Assembly (NCBI GenBank): GCA_017881705.1
Contig: JADGQP010000129.1
Coordinates: 1-11,689 of the forward strand
Direction: 5' to 3'
DNA length: 11,689 nucleotides
Source of the DNA: Christensenellaceae bacterium
Lineage (GTDB): Bacteria > Bacillota > Clostridia > Christensenellales > Aristaeellaceae
Position 1 is the stretch's first letter; every line of letters starts with the position of its first letter. Shown here one piece after another: positions 1 through 6,426 of this stretch. The notes beneath the pieces were generated by a model. It saw nothing but the letters and a program-made list of their open reading frames with translations, was not told where the DNA came from and searched no databases. The translations under genes and the position numbers were made by a program.

Positions 1-669
1 CAGCAGCTCGTTATCTACGGTGAAGCGCACATCGAAATGGGAAAAGGCAAAGCCGTAAACACGCTCGGGATCGTCCTGGTACGCGGGGCGCGGATCGGCG
101 GCCAGCACGGCGGTCAGCGTAGCGCGAAGATTCTGCGGTACTTTGCTAAGCCGCGGCTCGGGGAAAATCACGGTAAGCGGCGTTCGCTCGCAATCCTCGG
201 TAAATCCGCCGCGCGCCTGCGGCACGCTGTCCGCGTAGGGCAGATAGGGTTTGATATCGAATATCGGCGAGCCGTCCATCAGGTCGGCTCCGGAAACAAC
301 GAGCACGGAACCCGCCTGTTCGTCTTGAACGATACGCAGCAGTTTCACGTTCGTAAGCCCGATCGGGTTGGGCCGATAGGGGGAACGCGTGGCAAATACG
401 CCCATTTTCTCGTTGCCGCCCAGCCTGGGGGGGCGCACCGTTGCCGACCAGCGTTCGCGGCGCGCAGCCGAGAAGCCCCAGATCAACCAAAGGTGGCTGT
501 ACCCTTCCAGCCCGCGCAGCGCAGCGGGGGAACGGTACGCGGGTTCAAACACGATCGTGGATTCGAGCGTATCAATCAGCCCGCTTTGGCGGGGCAGGCC
601 GAATTTGGTGGGGAAATCATTATGGATTCGGGCAATCACGCTGAGGGTATATGGAGGGTCCGTTTTCAT
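1..669 (-). CDS. trmO: tRNA (adenine37-N6)-methyltransferase TrmO (TsaA/YaeB family), 3' end outside window
   Basis: The family uses S-adenosylmethionine to add the N6-methyl group of m6t6A at position 37 of tRNA-Thr in the cytoplasm. The frame is open for 223 codons from an ATG at 669 to the window edge. Family motifs are visible in order: PRQSGL (residues 26-31), LEGYSHLWLIW (54-64), RPPRLGGNEKMGVFATRSP (79-97), RPNPIGL (99-105), DGSPIFDIKPYLPYAD (132-147) and the C-terminal ADPRPAYQDD (191-200). The family is usually about 230-240 residues, so only the last few codons are missing. I chose the ATG at 669 over the in-frame ATG at 690 because AGGAG lies 6 nt upstream of it, whereas nothing like a ribosome binding site precedes 690. 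A run of seven C (minus strand) falls inside the RPPRLGG motif but the frame is intact through it. The gene is divergent from rpmH. The family call is very secure; the exact tRNA substrate is inferred. Confidence 0.93.
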   Translation of the reverse strand, partial: MKTDPPYTLSVIARIHNDFPTKFGLPRQSGLIDTLESTIVFEPAYRSPAALRGLEGYSHLWLIWGFSAARRERWSATVRPPRLGGNEKMGVFATRSPYRPNPIGLTNVKLLRIVQDEQAGSVLVVSGADLMDGSPIFDIKPYLPYADSVPQARGGFTEDCERTPLTVIFPEPRLSKVPQNLRATLTAVLAADPRPAYQDDPERVYGFAFSHFDVRFTVDNELL

Positions 670-716
670 AAAAGGCTCCTCTCGTTTCATGGCGGCGGAG
701 GGCTTGCTTACTGAAT

Positions 717-745
717 ATTATAACGCTCGTATTGCATCGGCGCAA
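717..745 (-). promoter_or_regulatory. predicted promoter of trmO
   Basis: On the minus strand TTGCGC (740-745) and a perfect TATAAT (717-722) are separated by 17 nt. A start near 710 would give a leader of about 40 nt before the trmO ATG. The -35 box matches consensus at four of six positions; the -10 match and spacing are ideal. Confidence 0.65.
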
Positions 746-827
746 CCCGAACGATAAACGGTTCGCCCGCGACAGGGCGCGGAGTTGTGTTTTGTTCTTC
801 CAAGGGGAGTGCCATGTAAATTCGCGC

Positions 828-856
828 TTGACAGCGCACCAGAGCTCCATTATAAT
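828..856 (+). promoter_or_regulatory. predicted strong promoter of the rpmH operon
   Basis: TTGACA (828-833), a 17-nt spacer and TATAAT (851-856) form a perfect sigma-A type consensus, with a second overlapping TATAAT at 856-861. This fits the heavy expression expected of rpmH and the genes behind it. It is arranged back to back with the trmO promoter, about 80 bp apart; I see nothing else clear between the two. Confidence 0.88.
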
Positions 857-881
857 ATAATAGTTGTTTTGTGGTATCCGG

Positions 882-901
882 CATGTCCGTATACGGGCAT
901 G
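882..901 (+). promoter_or_regulatory. hairpin or dyad in the rpmH leader
   Basis: The 20-bp sequence is an inverted repeat of the form CATGyCCG-TATA-CGGrCATG with a single mismatched pair in DNA. In RNA that pair is a G-U wobble, giving an unbroken 8-bp stem (882-889 with 894-901) and a UAUA loop. It lies about 20 nt after the expected transcription start and 26 nt before the rpmH ribosome binding site. It could be an operator or an RNA structure; the sequence does not say which. Confidence 0.55.
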
Positions 902-942
902 TCAAGACATACAGGAATGCTAACTACAAGGAGTGTTCGGCT

Positions 943-1077
943 ATGTTTCGTACCTACCAGCCCAAGAAGATTCAGCGCAGCAAGGTGCATGGCTTCCGCG
1001 CCCGCATGTCTACCAAAAACGGTCGCCGTGTGTTGGCCGCTCGCCGTCGTCGCGGCCGTAAGGTGCTCAGCGCCTAA
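943..1077 (+). CDS. rpmH: 50S ribosomal protein L34
   Basis: A 44-residue, very basic protein of the large ribosomal subunit. It has the family pattern RTYQPKKIQRSKVHGFRARM followed by a GRRVLAARRRRGRK tail. It begins MFRTYQ rather than the more common MKRTYQ, a variant at the second and third residues. The ATG at 943 is preceded by AAGGAG (928-933) with 9 nt spacing; an open extension upstream to 871 is leader sequence and holds no family residues. First gene of the block that runs to jag. Confidence 0.97.
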   Translation: MFRTYQPKKIQRSKVHGFRARMSTKNGRRVLAARRRRGRKVLSA

Positions 1078-1179
1078 GGTGTTTAGGCAAGCCATGACAA
1101 ACCGGTATGGCCCGCCCCATTATCCTTGTTTTTCGGGTGAAGTGGGTACGGGCTTTTACGGTATTTAGGCATAGCCTAA
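1072..1179 (+). promoter_or_regulatory. rpmH-rnpA spacer with two matched hairpins
   Basis: Two short perfect hairpins use the same six bases. The first is GCCTAA (1072-1077, containing the rpmH stop), a 5-nt loop and TTAGGC (1083-1088). The second is TTAGGC (1165-1170), loop ATA and GCCTAA (1174-1179). Each arm could also pair with the far copy, so two exclusive folds exist. Between them GCCCG (1110-1114) can pair with CGGGC (1149-1153), with an inner CCC (1115-1117) to GGG (1144-1146), followed by TTTT (1154-1157), a weak candidate attenuator. The base pairing is seen directly; any regulatory role is inference. No small gene is supported in this 138-bp spacer. Confidence 0.45.
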
Positions 1180-1215
1180 GGCTACACTCCGGACGCGAAA
1201 GTTGGGAAACGAACA

Positions 1216-1563
1216 GTGCAGAAACAACATCGTCTGAGCCGAAACCGTCAGTTCAGCTATGTGTACCGCCGCGGTTTCAAAGCGTCCAACCGTGAGTTGA
1301 CGCTGCTGTACGTTAAAAACCAGCAACAACGCGTGGGGTTTTCCGTTAGCAAAAAGGTGGGCGGCGCTGTGGTGCGCAACCTTACCAAACGCCGCTTACG
1401 CGAGTGCGTTAGGCCGTGGCTGCCGGAAATGAAATGCGGCCTTTACGTGGTAGTTGCCCATCCCTGCGCCGCGCAGCGCACCTATGCCCAACTTAAGCTA
1501 AGCCTTGGATCGCTGATGAGCAAAATGTCGCTCTACCGCGGCGAAACGCCGCGAACCCCCTAA
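1216..1563 (+). CDS. rnpA: ribonuclease P protein component
   Basis: The 115-residue basic protein subunit of RNase P, which with the catalytic RNA removes 5' leaders from pre-tRNAs. It starts like the family (HRLSRNRQFSYVYRRG, residues 5-20), has the VGFSVSKKVGGAVVRN segment, and contains the RNA-binding signature RNLTKRRLRE (residues 55-64). Length matches the usual 110-120. The start is GTG at 1216, the only sensible start after the in-frame stop at 1177-1179; the ribosome binding site is weak (GGGA at 1204-1207). It follows rpmH by 138 bp, an unusually roomy spacer in this block, and ends 4 bp before yidD. Confidence 0.95.
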   Translation: MQKQHRLSRNRQFSYVYRRGFKASNRELTLLYVKNQQQRVGFSVSKKVGGAVVRNLTKRRLRECVRPWLPEMKCGLYVVVAHPCAAQRTYAQLKLSLGSLMSKMSLYRGETPRTP

Positions 1564-1567
1564 CACG

Positions 1568-1807
1568 ATGAAAAAGTTCCTTTTGGCGTGTATTCGGTAC
1601 TATCGCAGGCACGTCAGCCCGCGAACGCCGCCTTCGTGCCGCTTCCAACCTACCTGCTCGCAGTACGCCCTGACGGCGATCGAACGCTACGGCGTTTTAA
1701 AAGGTTCCCGCTTGGCACTCTGGCGCATTTTACGGTGCAACCCTTTTGGCAAAGGCGGTTACGACCCCGTGCCGGAAGATCCGAACGTAACAATAAGGAG
1801 GAATTAA
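1568..1807 (+). CDS. yidD: membrane protein insertion efficiency factor YidD
   Basis: A 79-residue protein of the YidD family (formerly DUF37), thought to sit at the inner face of the membrane and help YidC-dependent insertion. The family signature is clear: ACIRYYRRHVSP (7-18), then PPSCRFQPTCSQYA (21-34) with its two conserved cysteines, a YGVLKGSRLALWRILRCNPF segment (41-60) with a third cysteine, and GGYDPVP (63-69). The ATG at 1568 is 4 nt past the rnpA stop and has no good ribosome binding site, which suggests translational coupling to rnpA. Confidence 0.96.
   Translation: MKKFLLACIRYYRRHVSPRTPPSCRFQPTCSQYALTAIERYGVLKGSRLALWRILRCNPFGKGGYDPVPEDPNVTIRRN
1795..1801 (+). promoter_or_regulatory. 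ribosome binding site of yidC with long spacing
   Basis: AAGGAGG lies inside the last codons of yidD and 13 nt before the yidC ATG, longer than the usual 5-10 nt. No ATG, GTG or TTG in the yidC frame lies between them, so 1815 remains the best start. Confidence 0.7.
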
Positions 1808-1814
1808 CGCCCTC

Positions 1815-2816
1815 ATGAATGCGATTAACACTTTCCTGGCCGGCATACTCAGCGGCATCAACGTCGTTGTGAACAACTATGGTTGGTCCATCGTCGTTTT
1901 TACCATGCTGATTAAACTGGTTCTTTATCCTCTGGACCTGAAAAGCCGTAAAAGCATGCGCCGCATGAGCATGCTGCAGCCGCAGATTTCCAAACTGCAA
2001 AAAAAGTACGCCAATGATAAAGAGAAACTCAACCAGAAAACAGCCGAGCTGTATAAGAAAGAGCACATCAGCCCGCTCTCCGGCTGCCTGCCGATGCTCA
2101 TTTCTTTCCCTGTTCTGATTGCCATGTTCGCAGCCATGCGCATGGTGGCCAATAACGCGCTGGCCAAACAGGCAATCGATATGATTACCACCGGTACGCA
2201 GCATAACGAGAGCTGGCTTTGGGTGAAAAACCTTTGGATGCCAGACAGTCCTTTCGCCACGATGATCGCCGACCAGAACAGCCTTAAGCAGATCACCGCG
2301 GATATATGGAAGAATGTTTACCAGAGCCTTTCCGCTGACCAGCTCAGTGCGTTGGCCAATTTGAAAATCACCGCCGATACCATCAACGGCGAGACGATTT
2401 TTGCCGCCCTGCAAAACAGCGCCGCCTACGCCAACGAGATGCTCACGTGGAGCACAATGCCGGAGGTCAACCTGCTATTTGTAAAACTGACAATCTTTGC
2501 GCACAACAACGGCTTTTTCATTCTGCCCGTTTTGGCAAGCGTAACGCAGTTCCTGATGACGCTCACGCAGCCTATGACGCCGACCACGACGGACGCGCAG
2601 GGAAACCCCGGATCGGGCACGAATAAGTTTATGAAATGGTTTTTCCCGTTATTCTCGCTGTATATCTGCTCCAGTTACAACGCAGGTTTCTCTATTTACT
2701 GGGTGGCTGCCAACCTGATTTCCTGGGCTGAGGGCCTCATAATGAATAAAGCTCTCGACAAACAGGATAAATTACGGCTGGCAGCGGAAAACGCAGGGGA
2801 GGAGAGCATGAGATGA
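1815..2816 (+). CDS. yidC: membrane protein insertase YidC/SpoIIIJ (Oxa1 family)
   Basis: Inserts and folds membrane proteins, alone or with SecYEG. The 333-residue protein opens with WSIVVFTMLIKLVLYPLDLK (24-43), the first core helix, in which Lys34 occupies the place of the positive groove residue (Arg in several Bacillota homologues). A cytoplasmic helical hairpin rich in Lys and Gln follows, then HISPLSGCLPMLISFPVLIAMF, the second core helix. Between this and the last helices lies a long polar stretch (about residues 115-215), larger than in the roughly 260-residue Bacillus forms. There is no lipobox or cleavable signal, unlike the lipoprotein SpoIIIJ/YqjG. It overlaps jag by 4 bp (ATGA at 2813-2816), so the two are translationally coupled. 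Confidence 0.96.
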   Translation: MNAINTFLAGILSGINVVVNNYGWSIVVFTMLIKLVLYPLDLKSRKSMRRMSMLQPQISKLQKKYANDKEKLNQKTAELYKKEHISPLSGCLPMLISFPVLIAMFAAMRMVANNALAKQAIDMITTGTQHNESWLWVKNLWMPDSPFATMIADQNSLKQITADIWKNVYQSLSADQLSALANLKITADTINGETIFAALQNSAAYANEMLTWSTMPEVNLLFVKLTIFAHNNGFFILPVLASVTQFLMTLTQPMTPTTTDAQGNPGSGTNKFMKWFFPLFSLYICSSYNAGFSIYWVAANLISWAEGLIMNKALDKQDKLRLAAENAGEESMR

Positions 2817-3721
2817 AAAGCATAGAATCCAGCGCGAAAACCATTGAAGAAGCGGTTTCGCAAGGTCTGGAGAAGTTGGGCGTATCGCTTGGCGACGTGT
2901 CCATCGATATTATGGATGAAGGCTCCAAAGGGCTGTTCGGCTTGCTGGGCGGCAAGCCCGCACGCGTGCGCTTGACAGTGAAGGATAACGGCGAAGATTC
3001 GGACCTGCTTTCCACATTATCCCTGCAATCCGATATTGACGAACCTGAAAACGAAGTGGTAAGGCCTGCCAAAACCGCGACGAAAACGGAGAGAGCCTCC
3101 GCTTCAAAATCGGAAGCCGACAGGAAACCCGCGAAAGCCGAGAATTCGGCCGATAAAAAACCTGTGAAAGCCGAAAATACCGCGGAAAAGAAAGCCGAAA
3201 GGCCTATCGCGGACAAATCAAGGCCGACTGCCGAGCCGACAAGCGCGGGCGACATCGAAATGTGCGATCCTGAAACGCCGGAAGGCAAGGCGCAAAGGTT
3301 TCTGATAGACGTTACCCAAATGATGAGTGTGGACGTTACCGTCGCCGCCAAACGGGACGAAGAAGGCAACGTACGCGTGGACATGCAAGGCGACACCCTG
3401 GGGATCCTCATTGGCCGCAGAGGGGAAACGCTGGACGCGCTGCAGTATCTTACCAGCCTGAACGTTAACCGTGGTAAGGAAGAATATACGCGCGTAACCA
3501 TCGACACCGAAAACTACCGCGCCAAACGGGAGGAAGCCCTTACCAGACTGGCAAACCGCATGGCGAACCGCGCGATTAAAACCGGCCGCAAAGTGGTGCT
3601 GGAGCCTATGAACCCATATGAACGCCGTATTTTACACAGCGCTTTGCAGGCTAACGAAGCCGTTTCCACCCACAGCGAAGGCGACGAACCCAACCGCCAC
3701 GTGGTGATCACGCTGAAATAA
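2813..3721 (+). CDS. jag: RNA-binding protein Jag/KhpB (Jag_N, KH and R3H domains)
   Basis: Jag (KhpB/EloR) binds RNA and in several Bacillota affects cell elongation and envelope genes. The 302-residue protein has an N-terminal Jag_N domain (about 1-52; SLGDVSIDIMDEGSKGLFGLLG is typical), a charged low-complexity linker (about 62-145), a KH domain with its GRRG loop (residues 201-204 in ILIGRRGETLDALQYL), and a C-terminal R3H domain with ERRILH (270-275). The linker contains near-repeats such as DRKPAKAENSA and DKKPVKAENTA and is rich in Lys, Glu and Ala. The start is fixed by the ATGA overlap with yidC and a GGGGAGGAG upstream. A terminator follows, so it ends the operon. Confidence 0.95.
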   Translation: MKSIESSAKTIEEAVSQGLEKLGVSLGDVSIDIMDEGSKGLFGLLGGKPARVRLTVKDNGEDSDLLSTLSLQSDIDEPENEVVRPAKTATKTERASASKSEADRKPAKAENSADKKPVKAENTAEKKAERPIADKSRPTAEPTSAGDIEMCDPETPEGKAQRFLIDVTQMMSVDVTVAAKRDEEGNVRVDMQGDTLGILIGRRGETLDALQYLTSLNVNRGKEEYTRVTIDTENYRAKREEALTRLANRMANRAIKTGRKVVLEPMNPYERRILHSALQANEAVSTHSEGDEPNRHVVITLK

Positions 3722-3736
3722 GCCTTTGGGCAACGC

Positions 3737-3767
3737 ATCGCCGCCGGCATAACCGACGGCGATTTTT
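3737..3767 (+). terminator. intrinsic terminator of the rpmH-jag operon
   Basis: An 11-bp stem with one mismatch (3737-3747 with 3753-3763), loop CATAA, runs into TTTTT. It sits 15 bp after the jag stop and just before the rex promoter. Confidence 0.9.
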
Positions 3768-3775
3768 CGTATATA

Positions 3776-3804
3776 TTGTGAAAAAAACGGCAATATGTTA
3801 TACT
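3776..3804 (+). promoter_or_regulatory. predicted promoter of rex
   Basis: TTGTGA (3776-3781), a 17-nt spacer and TATACT (3799-3804). TTGTGAAA resembles half of a Rex operator and a 6-bp inverted repeat ATATTG (3773-3778)/CAATAT (3791-3796) spans the -35 side, but no full TTGTGAA-n-TTCACAA site is present, so autoregulation by Rex is only a possibility. Confidence 0.7.
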
Positions 3805-3822
3805 GCATAATAGTGAAAGAAA

Positions 3823-3869
3823 CGGGAATGAGGCGAGGCGGCATGCGGCACATGGCGCGCCTTTTCCCG
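3823..3869 (+). promoter_or_regulatory. stem-loop in the rex leader
   Basis: CGGGAA (3823-3828) pairs with TTCCCG (3864-3869), and, inside a small interior loop, AGGCG (3831-3835) pairs with CGCCT (3858-3862). The structure would fill most of the roughly 80-nt leader and ends 5 nt before the ribosome binding site AAGGGAGG (3875-3882). Pairing is visible; a function is not. Confidence 0.4.
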
Positions 3870-3889
3870 ATACAAAGGGAGGCTCATCC

Positions 3890-4522
3890 ATGGCAGGTTA
3901 TGTATCGGAGGCTGTGATCCGCAGGCTACCCGGATATTACCGTCACCTGAAGGAGCTTGAAGCCGAGGGGGTAAAGCAGATTTCCTCGCAGGAACTGGGC
4001 GAACGCATGAAGCTGACAGCTTCCCAGATACGGCAGGATATCAACTGTTTTGGAGGCTTCGGCAGACAGGGCTACGGGTATGGCGTTACCGAACTGCGCG
4101 AGCATATTGGGAAGATACTGGGCGTGGATACCGTACATCGCGTGGCCATTATCGGCGCTGGCAATATCGGCCGCGCGGTGGCGCTGTCGGATTCATTCCC
4201 GGCCAACGGCTTTCAAACCGTCGCGCTGTTTGACACGGACCCCCAAAAAGTGGGTACGAGCATCGGGAATGTACCCGTGCTCGATATCACATCCTTCGAG
4301 CATTTCAAGGCCGAACACCCCATGGATATCATCGCACTGGCGGTGCCAACAAACGTGGCGCAGGCCGTAGCCGACCAGCTTTGCGGGCTTGGTATGCGCG
4401 CTTTCTGGAATTTTGCGCCTATCGACCTGAAATTACCCGGGGACGCGACGCTGGTGAACGTGCATTTAGAGGAAGGGCTTGAGGTTCTCTCGTTTAAAAT
4501 GAAACACAGGGAGGACGCTTAA
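3890..4522 (+). CDS. rex: redox-sensing transcriptional repressor Rex
   Basis: A homodimeric repressor that reads the NADH/NAD+ ratio; NADH releases it from DNA, derepressing fermentative and respiratory genes. The 210-residue length is typical. Residues 1-78 are the winged helix, with YYRHLKEL (16-23), ISSQELGERMKLTASQIRQD (31-50) and FGGFGRQGYGYGV (54-66). A Rossmann domain follows with GAGNIG (89-94), the acidic FDTDP (114-118) that ends the second strand and contacts the adenosine ribose, and KVGTSIGNVPV. The end holds FWNFAPIDL and LEEGLEVLSFKM, leading to the domain-swapped C-terminal helix. The ATG at 3890 has AAGGGAGG 7 nt upstream. It heads a unit with the VanW gene 32 bp downstream; its placement directly after jag is less usual. 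Confidence 0.96.
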   Translation: MAGYVSEAVIRRLPGYYRHLKELEAEGVKQISSQELGERMKLTASQIRQDINCFGGFGRQGYGYGVTELREHIGKILGVDTVHRVAIIGAGNIGRAVALSDSFPANGFQTVALFDTDPQKVGTSIGNVPVLDITSFEHFKAEHPMDIIALAVPTNVAQAVADQLCGLGMRAFWNFAPIDLKLPGDATLVNVHLEEGLEVLSFKMKHREDA

Positions 4523-4540
4523 GCAAACAGGATGTCGCTT

Positions 4541-4548
4541 AGGAGGTG
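4541..4548 (+). promoter_or_regulatory. ribosome binding site that sets the VanW protein start
   Basis: AGGAGGTG, close to a perfect anti-16S match, lies 6 nt before the GTG at 4555. It overlaps the upstream in-frame GTG at 4546, so that earlier codon cannot be the start. Confidence 0.85.
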
Positions 4549-4554
4549 AAACGC

Positions 4555-6390
4555 GTGGCGTGGAACGATGATATGGACGTAAACGATCCTTCGCTGTATA
4601 CACCCCGCAAGGCGCCGCGCGTGCGAAAAGTCGGAAGGGGAAATCCTTCCAGGAAGCGCGACGATGAAGCGGCCCGCGAGGAAATGCCCGCGCGTTTCGG
4701 CGCGACCGAACGGGATGGATCCTACATTTTCGATGAGGCGGAAAGTTGGAACGAACCGCTGAGTGAAATACCGGTTATCAAACCAGAGCGGGCTAAAACG
4801 GCCGGCGGGCACGGCGCAGAGGGCGAAAACCCCTATGCGCAAAAGCGCGCGCAGACAGTCTATTCAGCGGGAAACAAACGCGCAAAGTCGGCAGCCAACT
4901 CCATCGGCCGAGGAAGGCCGATCGCCTATGCGATGGTATCGATTATTTGCATGGCGGTTTTAACTTTCCTGTGCGTGATGATGATGCCCCAAACGGCGGG
5001 CTATTTTTGGAAAGATTTTGATAACTATGCGTTCATAAACGGCGAAGTGCTGCGATACGACGCGAACGCAGTCAACAATTATAAACAGTACCGCAATTAT
5101 CTCAAGCAGGATATGATCTACCAGGGGATATTTGTGGATGACGTATATGTGGGCGGTAATACGCCCGCGCAAGCGGAACAGCTGCTGGGCGGCAACGGCA
5201 GCGCGGTAACCAACGCGTTTGCCCTAACCGTGAATATCGGCAACCAAACATGGAACTTCGACAATACCAATATTCCCGCGGTCCGAACGATTGACGCCGT
5301 TTTACGTCAGGCTTACGCCATCGGACGAACGAACACCACGCAGATCCTGGGCACCAGCCGCACGCCCTTTCGGGAACGCGTGGATACGGTTATGAACCTT
5401 CTGCATCACTACGTGTACCTGAAAAGCAGCATAACCTACGATCACGACGCTGTGCGTGCAAAGGTCAACGAGATCGTTGCCTACGTCAACCGCGATCCGG
5501 TGGACGCAACAATTAAGACTTTCGACTTTAACACCCGCGGATTCACCTTTACGGATGAACAGCCCGGCATAAAGTTGGATGGCGACGCTCTTTTCACCCA
5601 GGTGACCGCAAAGCTGGACGCCGGAACCATTAACGAAACGATTAACGTTGTGCCGCAGATTATCCAGCCGAGCGTAACCAAGGCAGCGCTCGCTAACCAG
5701 TTTAAAATGATTTCCGCGTTCACTACGGACACCACCAGTGCATCCAACCGCAACAACAACATCAACCTGGCCTGTCAGAGCATCAACGGGAAGGTGCTGC
5801 TGCCGGGTGAAACTTTCAGCTTCAACGAAACTACCGGCAAACGAACCGCCGACAAGGGTTACCAGATGGCCAGCGCCATTGTCGGCGGCGAATTGGTGGA
5901 CGATTACGGCGGCGGTGTGTGCCAGGTGAGCTCCACGCTGTTTAACGCCGTAGAACGCGCCAACCTGGAAATCGTAAGCCGTAACCCTCACGCATGGCCC
6001 AGCACGTATGTGAAAATAGGCGAGGACGCTACGGTAAACTGGCCAAGCCTGGATTTTAAGTTTAAAAATAACCAGACAACGCCTGTTTTCGTGATTATGT
6101 ACTATAAAAGCCGGAAATGTTCTGCGGAAATATGGGGCCAAACTATGGGTGATGGCGTGACGATCGACCTGGAATCAAAAATCATCCGTACCATCGACCC
6201 GCCCACATCCGTCAACTATGTGCAAAACACTTCCATGGCGGTGGGTACCAGCGAAGAAACGATAAAAGCGCGCACCGGCTACGTCGTGGAAACCTATAAG
6301 GTGTGGTATCTAAACGGTGTGGAAACCAAGCGTGAACTGCAGTATACGACCACGTACAAGGCATATCAACGCACTGTGGAATATAACTGA
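4555..6390 (+). CDS. VanW family protein with PG-binding-4-like and G5 domains, membrane anchored
   Basis: A 611-residue type II membrane protein, probably acting at the cell wall; the biochemical role of VanW domains is not settled. Residues 1-122 are polar, charged and probably disordered cytoplasm, followed by one transmembrane helix (about 123-147, AYAMVSIICMAVLTFLCVMM). Outside come a region like the PG_binding_4 family (about 185-380, including GIFVDDVYVGGNTPAQAEQLL-type sequence near its start), the VanW domain (about 385-515, with PGETFSFNETTGKRT, GGGVCQVSSTLFNA and NPHAWPSTYV), and a C-terminal G5-like segment (about 568-611). The start is GTG at 4555, chosen by ribosome binding site. 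It lies 32 bp after rex, probably co-transcribed. Similar proteins are often multi-copy in Clostridia; it is not evidence of vancomycin resistance, since no vanHAX genes are here. Confidence 0.9.
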   Translation: MAWNDDMDVNDPSLYTPRKAPRVRKVGRGNPSRKRDDEAAREEMPARFGATERDGSYIFDEAESWNEPLSEIPVIKPERAKTAGGHGAEGENPYAQKRAQTVYSAGNKRAKSAANSIGRGRPIAYAMVSIICMAVLTFLCVMMMPQTAGYFWKDFDNYAFINGEVLRYDANAVNNYKQYRNYLKQDMIYQGIFVDDVYVGGNTPAQAEQLLGGNGSAVTNAFALTVNIGNQTWNFDNTNIPAVRTIDAVLRQAYAIGRTNTTQILGTSRTPFRERVDTVMNLLHHYVYLKSSITYDHDAVRAKVNEIVAYVNRDPVDATIKTFDFNTRGFTFTDEQPGIKLDGDALFTQVTAKLDAGTINETINVVPQIIQPSVTKAALANQFKMISAFTTDTTSASNRNNNINLACQSINGKVLLPGETFSFNETTGKRTADKGYQMASAIVGGELVDDYGGGVCQVSSTLFNAVERANLEIVSRNPHAWPSTYVKIGEDATVNWPSLDFKFKNNQTTPVFVIMYYKSRKCSAEIWGQTMGDGVTIDLESKIIRTIDPPTSVNYVQNTSMAVGTSEETIKARTGYVVETYKVWYLNGVETKRELQYTTTYKAYQRTVEYN

Positions 6391-6426
6391 AACAGTTAAG
6401 GCAGCAAAAAAGGCGGCGACACGAAG

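Noticed and set aside
421..440. possible frameshift in trmO at a run of seven C (minus strand)
   Set aside because: Reading the frame codon by codon gives RPPRLGG without interruption, matching the family; no frameshift is needed.
37..714. 225-codon open frame on the plus strand
   Set aside because: It lies antisense to trmO, whose frame carries all family motifs; the product is Arg/Gly-rich and unlike any protein.
670..942. possible replication origin next to rpmH
   Set aside because: No TTATCCACA-like DnaA boxes or AT-rich unwinding region; only back-to-back promoters, a minor CGCCC/GGGCG repeat and the leader palindrome are present.
1650..2414. 254-codon open frame on the minus strand
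   Set aside because: Antisense to yidD and yidC, no family features and no ribosome binding site; a shadow caused by codon bias.
2737..3507. 256-codon open frame on the minus strand, Ser-rich
   Set aside because: Mirrors the Lys/Glu/Ala linker of Jag; low-complexity artefact.
5302..6141. 279-codon open frame on the minus strand
   Set aside because: Antisense to the VanW domain, which has clear conserved motifs on the plus strand.
4555..6390. vancomycin resistance gene because of the VanW domain
   Set aside because: VanW-domain proteins are common in Clostridia outside resistance operons, and no vanH, vanA/B, vanX or vanRS genes are in the window.
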